Assembly (NCBI GenBank): GCA_005116745.1 | Contig: SWDS01000001.1 | Location: 248,001 to 312,000 of the forward strand | Direction: 5' to 3' | From: Nitrospira sp. | Lineage (GTDB): Bacteria; Nitrospirota; Nitrospiria; Nitrospirales; Nitrospiraceae | Length of the DNA: 64,000 bases | Shown here: positions 1 to 8,035 of the stretch, one piece after another | How positions within the stretch are numbered: position 1 is the first letter of the stretch | Layout: every line of letters begins with the position of its first letter | Program-made: the position numbers and the translations under genes | Notes under the pieces: model-generated | Told to the model about the DNA's origin: nothing | The model's database searches: none | The model's input: only the letters and a program-made list of their open reading frames with translations

Positions 1-730
1 ATTCCGGTAGTTGGATAGTGATGCGCGGGTCCGGCGAAGGCGCTTCCAACAGATTGGCCTGCTCCAGCAACTTCATTTGCCGGACGGCTTCTTCCATGAA
101 CGGCGCACACTCGGCCTTGGCCGCCTCTACGAGGGTGCGTTCTGCCTTCTGCCAGTCGTCATCGATCTTGATCGGTACCACGAGTGTATAGAGGCCGTAC
201 TCCTGGTCAGGATTCTCCTTGATCAAGGCATTCGTGAACAGCAGGCTGTTGGGAAAGACGGCGACCCGGCCGGTGTACAAGTGCGCGGATTGCCCGGGAC
301 CGATCTCCAGTAGCTTCGTCGCAAAGGCATCGTGGTCCAGTACCACACCGCGGTGGCCCGCAATCTGAATTCGATCACCGACAGCATAGACCTTGCTGCT
401 CACTCGCAGCGCCGCGCCACTCCAACAGAGAATCAGTTCCTTTGTCGCCAAGACCATCGCCGCCGCCACCGCGACGAGCGACACGGCAAACGCCTGGAGT
501 TCATGGGCCCAGATGATCACCAGGCCGATGAGAAACGCAAAAACGACGGAATTTCTGGTCGTCACCACCCATCGACGTTTCGACTCCATCGAGAGCGTCT
601 GATTGCCGGCGATCCATCGGACGGCCAGCGCTCTGACGCTGACCAAGACTATCAACAGGATCAGCGACTTGAGTCCATCCAATGCGACGGAGCTATCGAT
701 GGAATACCACTCGCTTGGGGGCACGATCAT
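1..730 (-). CDS. MscS-family mechanosensitive ion channel (3' end outside window)
   Basis: The minus strand reads without a stop from an ATG at 730 to the window edge, giving 243 codons; the gene is cut by the window. The N-terminal part has about two hydrophobic helices (residues about 20-40 and 65-105). They are followed by the soluble beta-domain typical of MscS, with the segments VGDRIQIAGHRGVV and VFPNSLLFTNALIKEN. Proteins of this family are inner-membrane channels that open under membrane tension. The start lies 3 bases after the stop of the upstream lipoprotein gene, so the two are probably cotranscribed. The N-terminus is short for MscS homologues with extra helices, so it is likely a small-type channel. 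The family call is secure; the gating role is inferred. Confidence 0.85.
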   Translation of the reverse strand, partial: MIVPPSEWYSIDSSVALDGLKSLILLIVLVSVRALAVRWIAGNQTLSMESKRRWVVTTRNSVVFAFLIGLVIIWAHELQAFAVSLVAVAAAMVLATKELILCWSGAALRVSSKVYAVGDRIQIAGHRGVVLDHDAFATKLLEIGPGQSAHLYTGRVAVFPNSLLFTNALIKENPDQEYGLYTLVVPIKIDDDWQKAERTLVEAAKAECAPFMEEAVRQMKLLEQANLLEAPSPDPRITIQLPE

Positions 731-733
731 CCT

Positions 734-1180
734 CTATTTGGCGGTCAGTGTTTCGCGGGTACCTGGAACGCATTCCTCACGTTTCCAGTTCTTCAGGGTC
801 TTGTCTTCAGAGAACGTCAACGTGTACCGATAGCAATACAACGTGGGTTTGGCGGTTTCTGCCCCCTTGCCCATCAAGCTGGTGACCGAGTGGGAAGCGT
901 CGGCGACGAATGAGGCGTTCAACGTGGTGAGGTCTTGCTCGCTGAGTGCGAACCGATAGGTCCAGTGACTATCCCCACCGAGGGCTGGGGTCTTGGCCGT
1001 GTGCGGGGGGCCTAGTCGCTCTCGAATCTCCTCCTGTGTCAGCCGACTGACCCCTCTCTTGAAATAGGTATCTCGCCAAGGCCCACCACAGCCGGAAACG
1101 CCGATAACCAGCGCGACAAGCAGGGTACAGGTGACAAGAGGGAGACACTTCTGGATGGCGAACGCAATCGAGACCGGCAT
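734..1180 (-). CDS. Small outer-membrane-type lipoprotein, BamE/SmpA-like
   Basis: The gene encodes 148 aa from the ATG at 1180; the frame is open further upstream, but this ATG places a signal peptide at the N-terminus. Hydrophobic residues about 12-29 end in a lipobox (VSGC, Cys31). The mature part contains LTQEEIRERLGPP followed by WTYRF, a pattern like the BamE/SmpA fold, in which a helix and a small beta-sheet carry a conserved LG-P turn. Four Cys occur in the whole protein, including the lipidated one. It sits directly upstream of, and probably in one operon with, the MscS channel, and is divergent from the FGE-fold gene. The lipoprotein call is firm; the BamE similarity is by pattern only. 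Confidence 0.65.
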   Translation of the reverse strand: MPVSIAFAIQKCLPLVTCTLLVALVIGVSGCGGPWRDTYFKRGVSRLTQEEIRERLGPPHTAKTPALGGDSHWTYRFALSEQDLTTLNASFVADASHSVTSLMGKGAETAKPTLYCYRYTLTFSEDKTLKNWKREECVPGTRETLTAK

Positions 1181-1349
1181 GCTGACGCCTACGCTACACT
1201 GGACGATCGGTAAGTGCAACTCTCGCACGCAATCATTGACTATCATGTTCAACGGGCTGCCGCCCTCGGACCATATGAGCGGCCAAATCGAGGTGGGCTG
1301 GATTTTGGCCTTGCGTTTTCGGTACCTTAGTATCAACTGAGGCCAACGT

Positions 1350-2330
1350 ATGGATGTCCGACGAATTTTTACCGTGTGCATGACTAGTGCCCTGGCCCTC
1401 TTTCTACAGACAGGGCTTGCAGCGGCGACAGAAAGTCGGACCTCGAAGCCTGAGTCCGTCCCGTCAACGTCCCTTAAGCCGGATCTTCCTGCCATTTCAG
1501 CAAAACTTCCCGGCGCCACTGGCGATCACAAAGCTGGAGAGAGAAGCAAGTCGCCGACCAACGGTGGCGCTCTGCACCAGCTGGCTGCGCTGTCCACGGC
1601 TGCGCCTGAACTGATTGGGAAAGATGGGGCGCCGATGGTCTTGGTGTCGGCCGGTGAGTTTGTCATGGGAAGCGACAAAGGAGATGAAGACGAAGCCCCT
1701 ACGCACCGTGTCTACCTCAATGCCTTCTACATCGACAAATTTGAGGTGACGAACGAACGATTCGCCAAGTACGTCGAAGCGATTCAGAGCGAACCTCCAT
1801 GGGGATTCGCGGACAAGGAGACGCCTGTGATCCATGCTGAGCGTCCTGTCCGCTGGGTGAACTGGATGGATGCGATGGGCTATTGTCTCTGGCAGGGGAA
1901 ACGGCTGCCCGCAGAGGCGGAATGGGAAAAGGCGGCACGCGGGACTGATGAACGGACCTATCCGTGGGGAAACGATCCGCCGACTCCAGTCCACGCGGTC
2001 TATGGGTTGAAGGAAGGCGGTGCAGAGACAGTGTCGGTCATCGGCAATCACCACATGGGGCAAAGCCCGTACGGTGTGCAGGATCTAGCCGGCAATCTCT
2101 ACGAATGGGTGATGGACTGGTACGCCGAGGATTTTTATTCCAGTTTCATCAACAGCCCCGCGATCAATCCACGTGGACCCAGCGAAGGGACAGCCAAAGT
2201 CCAGCGCGGTGGATCCTACATCAATACGCCGTATCGGCTACGGTCTTCGTTTCGCACGAAGGGTGATCCGACCGAGCAGGATCCTAACGTCGGCTTCCGC
2301 TGTGCCCAGGATGCTGCAAGACAACCATAG
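1350..2330 (+). CDS. Exported formylglycine-generating-enzyme-fold (SUMF1/FGE) protein
   Basis: The product is 326 aa with an N-terminal signal peptide (about residues 1-26, ending near AAA). A low-complexity Ser/Pro/Lys linker runs to about residue 85, followed by a single FGE-sulfatase domain to the C-terminus. Hallmarks include GKDGAPMVLVSAGEFVMGS, a lysine/glutamate motif LPAEAEWEKAARGTD, YPWGN, DLAGNLYEWV, RGGSY and the terminal VGFRC. Genuine FGEs carry a Cys pair after the RGGSW motif; here that stretch reads INTPYRLRSSFR without Cys. A catalytic role in sulfatase maturation is therefore unlikely, and the domain probably serves as a ligand-binding C-lectin-like scaffold. A possible Shine-Dalgarno (GAGG) is 7 bases upstream. 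Two related domains lie at 6634-9256. Confidence 0.85.
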   Translation: MDVRRIFTVCMTSALALFLQTGLAAATESRTSKPESVPSTSLKPDLPAISAKLPGATGDHKAGERSKSPTNGGALHQLAALSTAAPELIGKDGAPMVLVSAGEFVMGSDKGDEDEAPTHRVYLNAFYIDKFEVTNERFAKYVEAIQSEPPWGFADKETPVIHAERPVRWVNWMDAMGYCLWQGKRLPAEAEWEKAARGTDERTYPWGNDPPTPVHAVYGLKEGGAETVSVIGNHHMGQSPYGVQDLAGNLYEWVMDWYAEDFYSSFINSPAINPRGPSEGTAKVQRGGSYINTPYRLRSSFRTKGDPTEQDPNVGFRCAQDAARQP

Positions 2331-2437
2331 GCTCCACACCCGGTTCATCCAATTCTCGGAATATACGTGGGCATGTGCAGCGTGCCCTCCAACCACCAAC
2401 GATAGAGCGTCTTCTGCGCTGAGCCAGGGAGGAACTC

Positions 2438-3256
2438 ATGAAACGATATCGTGTGAAGTCCGGCGCCAAGCTTTCGTTGAAACAGTACGATCCGGACGAC
2501 ACTGGGGAGTACAAAAAGAGCGACCAAGGGAAAGAAAAGGCAAAAGCGGAAACGGCCACACTCATCGCCGGGCTCGATGGACTCCAAGAGCGTCTGTATG
2601 CCAATGCGACTCGATCGCTTCTTATCGTCCTGCAGGGGATGGATACGAGCGGAAAGGATGGGACTATCAAGAGCGTGATGTCCGGCATCAATCCGCAGGG
2701 CTGCAAGGTGGCGGCGTTCAAGGCTCCCTCCAAGGATGAATTGGCTCGTGATTTCCTGTGGCGCATTCACCGCGAAGTTCCTCCCAAAGGCTACATTGGG
2801 ATCTTTAACCGATCGCATTATGAGGACGTCCTGATTACACGGGTGCATGGATGGGTGTCCGCGAAAGTTGCCAAGTGCCGCTTGGACCAGATCAAAGAAT
2901 TCGAAGAGCTGCTGACTGAGAACGGCACGACCGTGCTCAAGTTCTTTCTCCATATCTCCAAGGAAGAGCAGAAAAGACGGCTGGAGGCTCGCATCGCCGA
3001 TCCGGAGAAGCGCTGGAAATGGAGTTCCGGCGACCTTGAGGAGCGCAAGTTGTGGGATGAGTATCAGAAAGCCTTCGAAGACGTCCTCTCGGCCACGAGT
3101 ACCGAGCGGACGCCGTGGTATGTCGTGCCGGCCAATCGGAAGTGGTACCGCAATCTGATCGTGGCTGAGCGTGTCGTTGATGCGTTGGAAGAGATGAACC
3201 TCAAGACGCCCCCGGCACCAGAAGGTGTAGATTTCACCAAGCTGAGGATCGTGTAG
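2438..3256 (+). CDS. Polyphosphate kinase 2 family (polyphosphate:nucleotide phosphotransferase)
   Basis: The 272-aa product has a P-loop kinase fold. A Walker A motif GMDTSGKDGT is at residues 67-76, a conserved NRSHYEDVLITRVH follows, and the lid segment contains KRWKWSSGDLEER. PPK2 enzymes transfer phosphate from inorganic polyphosphate to nucleoside mono- or diphosphates, or the reverse, in the cytoplasm. The RSHYEDVL form resembles class I/III single-domain enzymes, the latter being able to use AMP and ADP. The exact substrate cannot be read from the sequence. The start has a strong GGGAGGA ribosome binding site 5 bases upstream. It is about 100 bp downstream of the FGE-fold gene but functionally unrelated. 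Confidence 0.93.
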   Translation: MKRYRVKSGAKLSLKQYDPDDTGEYKKSDQGKEKAKAETATLIAGLDGLQERLYANATRSLLIVLQGMDTSGKDGTIKSVMSGINPQGCKVAAFKAPSKDELARDFLWRIHREVPPKGYIGIFNRSHYEDVLITRVHGWVSAKVAKCRLDQIKEFEELLTENGTTVLKFFLHISKEEQKRRLEARIADPEKRWKWSSGDLEERKLWDEYQKAFEDVLSATSTERTPWYVVPANRKWYRNLIVAERVVDALEEMNLKTPPAPEGVDFTKLRIV

Positions 3257-3829
3257 CAGGGTGTCAGCGAGGCCTTGATCTTCCAAACTGTGGCTGCTAT
3301 GGCGTGTTCTTCCCTCTGCCGTTGCGATGGTATTCTCCGCTTGAAGATCTTGTGTTGGTTGGCATCTGCGCTGTGTTACGCATCGGTACCAAAAAGAGTC
3401 AGATCACTCTTGACACGGTTTCCTAATGGGCGTAGTGAGGATAGTGCGGCCCATCGTTTCACGGAAGTTCGAGAGATCGGGTAGACCGCGCGGCTGCCAT
3501 CCAGGTCTCTCGGTGACTTCATCGCGAGAGGAGGGTGGAAATGGACGACACGACGCCACCTGGCCCATCAGGCCCACCGATTCACGAGTGGGTTTCTCGT
3601 CGGTCTTGCTAGCCGATTCTTCGCTGGCTGTGCCAGAATGGCACGCATGGCCCTCGTACATGATGGCCAGAGCCATATGAGCGGAGAGCCTTCGGAAGCA
3701 GGAGGAACACAGATACCCGGAACTGACGAGGTCTTCCCCGACTGGAAACCTTGGACGACTTGTATCGTGTGGGTCTTCTGGGCCGCAACAAATGAGAGCA
3801 TTATAGTCCGGCGTCCTAAGCGCCGATCG

Positions 3830-3863
3830 CGGGCGACCTCCCACCGTAGTGCAAGGTCGCCCG
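3830..3863. repeat. Inverted repeat, possible transcription terminator
   Basis: The arms CGGGCGACCT (3830-3839) and AGGTCGCCCG (3854-3863) are perfect reverse complements with a 14-base loop. There is no T-run after it, so an intrinsic terminator role is uncertain. It marks the left border of the repeat that follows. Confidence 0.45.
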
Positions 3864-3874
3864 TGCTATTCTGA

Positions 3875-4130
3875 GGGTGTTGCAAAAGCCCTCCAGCAGC
3901 GTTCTCCCATCGCTCAAAGACTCAACGTACCTCAGCGTACGCCTCATCTTTTCGCTCGCTGCGGCCTTGCTGGGCGAGCTTTTCCAACATCCTCTGAACT
4001 CGACCCTGGTCCCGTACGTTCTTACGTATAGTACTCGTAGCGTTCCGAAACTGGCGTTCTCAGTAGTCTCATTTTATGAGCCTTCTTCAACGCTGATGGT
4101 TGCGTGGCCTTTCAGATAAGGTCCGGAAAG
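3875..4130. repeat. Probable dispersed intergenic repeat (Nitrospira-type)
   Basis: The stretch starts at GTTGCAAAAGCCCTCCAGCA and runs through a part containing TCAAAGACTCAACGTACC, TCTTTTCGCTCGCTGCGGCC and GGGCGAGCTTTTCCAACATC. I recognise this kind of text as a recurrent non-coding repeat of Nitrospira genomes. Only one copy is present in this window, so repetition itself cannot be shown here. No coding signal is seen. Confidence 0.4.
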
Positions 4131-4180
4131 TCGGATATATTCCCGTCCACCCATAGCTAGATTCACGTAGGTTGCTGGGC

Positions 4181-4186
4181 TATACT
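4181..4186 (+). promoter_or_regulatory. Likely -10 box (TATACT) of the 4241-9256 operon
   Basis: TATACT matches the sigma70 -10 consensus in five of six positions and lies 55 bases before the first gene's ATG. No convincing -35 is seen at the usual distance. It is followed at once by a perfect palindrome (4188-4203), which would cover the transcription start. Confidence 0.4.
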
Positions 4187-4187
4187 G

Positions 4188-4203
4188 CCGCCGAATTCGG
4201 CGG
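4188..4203. promoter_or_regulatory. Perfect 16-bp palindrome at the predicted transcription start
   Basis: CCGCCGAATTCGGCGG is fully self-complementary and starts two bases after the TATACT box. It could be an operator for a dimeric repressor or form a hairpin at the 5' end of the mRNA. Its placement suggests it regulates the exported-protein/TIR/trypsin-FGE operon. Confidence 0.45.
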
Positions 4204-4240
4204 TCGTCTTAGCGATTGGTCGGTCATCCACGGATCTCAC

Positions 4241-4987
4241 ATGGCGCTCAAACTTCGTGCGACGTGGCTGTTCTTGGGCGTGCTTGTCGCCCCTCTCCCG
4301 CTGTGGGCCGATTCCAGCCTGGATTATCAAAACCGTGGCGACCGTTTCGAAGGAGTGAAACCGAAGCCGGTCTCCGGATACGACATCGAGGTCATCTCCG
4401 TTCTGGCCGACTATCAGGAGCCTTCTACGCAACTGCCTGATCAACTCCGGGTCGGGTTCTATCTTCAAAGCCAAGCTCCTGTCCATCTCACCGTCCGAGA
4501 GCAGGATTACCGGCTCTACTATTGGCTCGACAAGGTCACACCGGCGAAGGGCTGGCAAGCCAAGTCGGTGAACGAATACACCTGGCCAACCAAGCCGGTG
4601 TTGCGGCAATTGGATCAAAAACTCAACCCATATGAGTTGGGGGTGTTGATTCGCTTGGGAAAAGAAACGCCTGCGGAGAACGAAGAGATTGCGCCGGCGA
4701 TTCTCTATCATGCACAGCCTCCCGAGAGGATCAGCGGCTACCTGTTCACTATGAAGGCCAACGGTGATGCACGGCTCTCTTGCAAGGTATTACGAGGGAA
4801 AGAATCGGCTGAAGTCATGACTCAAACATTCCGTCGTCTTCCTGGCGGTCGGCCGTTCACCGTGCGATGGGATGCGGCAGGCGCACAAGAAGGGCACTAT
4901 ACTCTAGTCTGTAGCGGTTATTTCCTCGATACCAATCAGCCCCTGCGACAGACTGTGCGGTTCTTTCACAGGCCTGCCATGCGGTAG
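4241..4987 (+). CDS. Exported protein of unknown function, first gene of the TIR operon
   Basis: The ATG at 4241 is chosen because it opens directly into a signal peptide (MALKLRATWLFLGVLVAPLPLWA). An upstream in-frame ATG at 4172 would precede the predicted promoter. The product is 248 aa and the mature part is predicted beta-rich with two segments. One ends near residue 155, with RLYYWLDKVTPAKGW inside it; the other, residues about 165-245, ends in RQTVRFFHRP and resembles an immunoglobulin-like domain. I recognise no family. It is 27 bp upstream of the TIR gene on the same strand, so it probably acts in the periplasm with the periplasmic part of the TIR protein and the two trypsin-FGE proteins. 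Confidence 0.7.
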   Translation: MALKLRATWLFLGVLVAPLPLWADSSLDYQNRGDRFEGVKPKPVSGYDIEVISVLADYQEPSTQLPDQLRVGFYLQSQAPVHLTVREQDYRLYYWLDKVTPAKGWQAKSVNEYTWPTKPVLRQLDQKLNPYELGVLIRLGKETPAENEEIAPAILYHAQPPERISGYLFTMKANGDARLSCKVLRGKESAEVMTQTFRRLPGGRPFTVRWDAAGAQEGHYTLVCSGYFLDTNQPLRQTVRFFHRPAMR

Positions 4988-5014
4988 CAGGCGATCAATG
5001 CCTGAGCGCCGGCC

Positions 5015-6637
5015 ATGAGCGATATCTTCATCAGCTATTCCAGTAAAGATCGCCCCTGGGTGGAGCAGTTCGCCAAGACGCTAGAAACGCGTGGCTGGTC
5101 AGTCTGGTGGGACCGCAACATTCCCACTGGTGGATCGTTCAATGCTGTGATCAGACAGGAACTTGCGGCGGCGAAGTGTGCGATTGTCGTCTGGTCCAAA
5201 CAGTCGGTAGAGTCTGAATGGGTCCAGGCGGAAGCCTCAGAAGCGAAGCAGCAAGAGAAGTATCTTCCTATCAAGATCAACGAGAGCGAGATCCCGCTCG
5301 GCTTTACCCAGCGGACCTATCAGTCGCTGGTGGAGTGGGACCCAGGCGCTGAGCATGCCGGGTTCTCCCAACTGCTCAAAGATATTGAACGACTCGTCAA
5401 GAGTCCGCCGAAGCGAATTGAGTTCGGGCCCAAGCCTTGGTGGAAACGAGTACACCCTATATGGCTCGTGTCCATTCCAACCAGTCTGGCGGCGGTCGTC
5501 TCGGTCGGCCTCATGCTGTGGCCTGTGGCAGCACAGATCAAGGTGGAACTCACGACGGAGCGCATCGAGTTCGTCATTGGTGCCAAGCAATCTGAGGATT
5601 CGTACACACTCAGCGGCATGATTGCGGACTCAGTGGGCATTGAAAACTTTGAGACGATCACCATCACTCCCAAAACCATTGAAGTGGCTGATCCATCGCT
5701 CTATCAATTGGAAGAGGATAGATTTCCGGACAGGGCATGGCGAAAGCTGGTCCTTGCCCAATCTGAACTGACCGTAGTTGCCAATCGTCAGACACAACTG
5801 TCTAGAGTTGTTGTGGAAAGTGGGGGGGAGCCGATCAAGCTGGATTCTATCGTGGCGCGACCAGGAGCCCGGGTCTCGCTTGAAACAAGAGAGAAGGAAA
5901 AGAGGGAGAATAGAGAGGACAAAACCAAAAAGGATAAGAAGGAGAGCAGTGAGAGGAGAGGGGGGCTCACGATCAAAGTCGCGGGGCAAAAAGAGTTCAT
6001 CGTCAGTCCAGGCCATCAGTTCAAGGTGATTGCGGATCATGTGGAGATGCGCGGTGTCAAGAATGTGCCCTTTGCACAAGACGGCGAGTTGACCTATCGC
6101 ATAACATTGCCGGAACAGCCATCTCGGGTGGTCCTGCACGCGCGATCAGACCAACTGGTCCTCTTACCCACATTTGTCTTGGGGCACGCAGCACATCAGG
6201 TGTTTGGCGGGATCCCTGTGACCACGATCGATTTCACTCGACAGGCCAGTGAAGCCGATGGTGATAAGAAAACCTACATCAAAGCCGGCGAGCGAGTCAG
6301 CGCGTTGACCGGCGATGGGATGGTTACCTTTCCAGGTTACGAACATCTCCTTGGCACAGTCTCGATGAGGAAGGACGAAGCTGTGGGATTGGAGAAACTC
6401 GACGGATTTACGATTCAGGAACTCAGCCTGAATGGGACCGGTATACACCTCGTGGGCGAGGGCATGGCCAAGGAGATCCGCACGAAGATCGGCCAGATTC
6501 CGATCCACAAACACCGCCTGACCTCGTTGGATGCCTTGTGGCATAATGCGCGGCTCGGAGTGGTTCTAACGATCATTGCCACGGTGTTCACGACAAGCCT
6601 TGGGGCCTATCGGTTGTGGAAGGAGTTCAAACGGTGA
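5015..6637 (+). CDS. Membrane-anchored TIR-domain protein with large extracytoplasmic region
   Basis: The product is 540 aa. Residues 3-130 are a TIR_2-type domain: it starts DIFISYSSKDRPWV and has a box-2-like WWDRNIPTGG. It also has SEWVQAE, where Glu73 sits at the position of the NADase catalytic glutamate. A hydrophobic segment at about 152-174 is followed by roughly 340 residues of beta-rich sequence and a second hydrophobic segment at about 513-535. The TIR domain would be cytoplasmic and the central part periplasmic. Residues about 290-313 are almost all Lys, Glu and Arg, encoded by a purine tract (about 5881-5966). TIR domains often cleave NAD+ or signal in defence. The next gene overlaps its stop by 4 bases. 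The domain call is strong; the defence role is inference. Confidence 0.88.
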   Translation: MSDIFISYSSKDRPWVEQFAKTLETRGWSVWWDRNIPTGGSFNAVIRQELAAAKCAIVVWSKQSVESEWVQAEASEAKQQEKYLPIKINESEIPLGFTQRTYQSLVEWDPGAEHAGFSQLLKDIERLVKSPPKRIEFGPKPWWKRVHPIWLVSIPTSLAAVVSVGLMLWPVAAQIKVELTTERIEFVIGAKQSEDSYTLSGMIADSVGIENFETITITPKTIEVADPSLYQLEEDRFPDRAWRKLVLAQSELTVVANRQTQLSRVVVESGGEPIKLDSIVARPGARVSLETREKEKRENREDKTKKDKKESSERRGGLTIKVAGQKEFIVSPGHQFKVIADHVEMRGVKNVPFAQDGELTYRITLPEQPSRVVLHARSDQLVLLPTFVLGHAAHQVFGGIPVTTIDFTRQASEADGDKKTYIKAGERVSALTGDGMVTFPGYEHLLGTVSMRKDEAVGLEKLDGFTIQELSLNGTGIHLVGEGMAKEIRTKIGQIPIHKHRLTSLDALWHNARLGVVLTIIATVFTTSLGAYRLWKEFKR

Positions 6638-8019
6638 TTGCCCGCGCCTTGGTTACAGCATGTTTGATGCTGATCGGGCTCGCTCATGTGGGGTTGGCAG
6701 GCGCAGAGGATATTGCCCGTCTCCAAGCTGGGGTGGTCAAGGTCACTGCCAAACCTCCGAGTGGAACCGCGAACGTCGGCACGGGGTTTATTGTTCGAGT
6801 GGATAAGGATGCGGCGTATATCGTCACTGCGGCTCATGTAGTGGCAGGGGATCAACATCCACGAGTGGAATTCTTTACCAAGCGGAACGTGCCGGTCACG
6901 GCTGAAGTGCTGGGGTTGGAGGGCGGTGATGAGGTGCGAGGTTTGGCGCTGTTGGTGGTGAGAGGATCGGAGAATCTTCCCAAAAGTCTCACATCGTTGT
7001 CGCTTGCGGGAGAGGTGCGTCTGACGGGCGGCGAAGACATCGTTGTGATCGGCTTCCCTCGCAACGCTGGACCCTGGGCCGTGATCAAAGGCAACATCTC
7101 TTCACGACAAGGGCGGGACATCTTCTTTTCTCCTGCCATTGAGTCAGGCCATTCCGGTGGACCGATCGTTCAGGGAGGAAAGGTCGTTGGGGTGGTCGGC
7201 TCGGAAAGCCAGTCAGTTGGTCGAGGGGTGACGGTCGGTAGTGTTGAGGACTACATTGAAGGTTTTGGGATCAGGGCGCAGGAAGGTACGAGCTCGGCTG
7301 TTACAGCGGCCCCCCCCTCATCTCCGCCGGCCGAAACGGCCAAGCAGGAGCCACGGCAAACGACTCAGGCTCGGGAGATTAACGGCAAAGATGGTGCGCC
7401 GATGATGCTAGTCCAGGAAGGACGATTTCTTTATGGAGATCAGGCCTACGGGGCTCCGCCCAAGCTGCTAACTTTACCCGCTTTCTATATGGACAAGTAT
7501 GAAGTTACCATCAAGCGCTATGTGGCTTTTCAGCAGGCCACGGTTCACGAGTTTCCGCTCGATTGGCATAAACAGACGGGGTTAGCAGACAGTGGCGACC
7601 GACCGGTCGTACATCTCACAGGGCATGACGCTTACGACTACTGCAGGCACTATGGGAAGCGGCTGCCGACTGAACAGGAATGGGAGAAGGCTGCGCGCGG
7701 GACGGATGGACGAAAGTATCCCTGGGGGAACCAAGAGCCGACAGAGCTGCACGCAGTTTGGAAAGAGAAGGTGGTGGCAGTGGTCGGTAGCCGGCCGGCG
7801 GGACTTAGTCCCTATGGCATTTATGACCTCGCAGGCAATGCCTCGGAATGGACCACTTCAGATGATTATCCAGGAAATCCCCCAGCACTTATGGTCGAGC
7901 GTGGAGGCATGGCAACAATGGTTGACCCATCAAGGATCATGTCAATGGTGCGACAATTTGGCAGTGCGACTAGCTGGAACGTGAATCTAGGTTTCCGCTG
8001 CGTTCAAGACGTGAAGTGA
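6634..8019 (+). CDS. Exported trypsin-like/FGE-fold fusion protein (first copy)
   Basis: I place the start at the GTG at 6634, because GGAAGGAG lies 8 bases upstream and the start overlaps the TIR stop as GTGA; an in-frame GTG at 6616 is also open. The 461-aa product has a signal peptide (to about LAGA). A trypsin-like domain at about residues 28-215 follows, with TAAHV (His68) and GHSGGP (Ser154), then a Pro/Gln linker, and an FGE-fold domain from about 245 to the end (LPTEQEWEKAARG, YPWGN, DLAGNASEW, LGFRC). At the place of the usual catalytic Asp (DLALL) the sequence reads RGLALL, so the triad may be incomplete. The FGE part lacks the active-site Cys pair. It is probably periplasmic and works with the transmembrane TIR protein. 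Confidence 0.85.
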   Translation: MIARALVTACLMLIGLAHVGLAGAEDIARLQAGVVKVTAKPPSGTANVGTGFIVRVDKDAAYIVTAAHVVAGDQHPRVEFFTKRNVPVTAEVLGLEGGDEVRGLALLVVRGSENLPKSLTSLSLAGEVRLTGGEDIVVIGFPRNAGPWAVIKGNISSRQGRDIFFSPAIESGHSGGPIVQGGKVVGVVGSESQSVGRGVTVGSVEDYIEGFGIRAQEGTSSAVTAAPPSSPPAETAKQEPRQTTQAREINGKDGAPMMLVQEGRFLYGDQAYGAPPKLLTLPAFYMDKYEVTIKRYVAFQQATVHEFPLDWHKQTGLADSGDRPVVHLTGHDAYDYCRHYGKRLPTEQEWEKAARGTDGRKYPWGNQEPTELHAVWKEKVVAVVGSRPAGLSPYGIYDLAGNASEWTTSDDYPGNPPALMVERGGMATMVDPSRIMSMVRQFGSATSWNVNLGFRCVQDVK

Positions 8020-8035
8020 GGGTCGTACAGGTCAC

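Larger units (their letters stand above)
3257..4187. other. Gene-free stretch between ppk2 and the TIR operon
   Basis: Several short open frames on both strands (for example 3404-3844 minus and 3638-3874 plus) have no recognisable domain, no good ribosome binding site and overlap one another, so I treat them as non-coding. The stretch holds a 10-bp inverted repeat at 3830-3863, an intergenic repeat at about 3875-4130, and the promoter of the next operon at its end. Confidence 0.5.

Noticed and set aside
3404-3844. Open frame of 146 codons on the minus strand with two Cys pairs
   Set aside because: Overlaps other random frames, lacks a plausible start site and shows no domain; composition looks non-coding.
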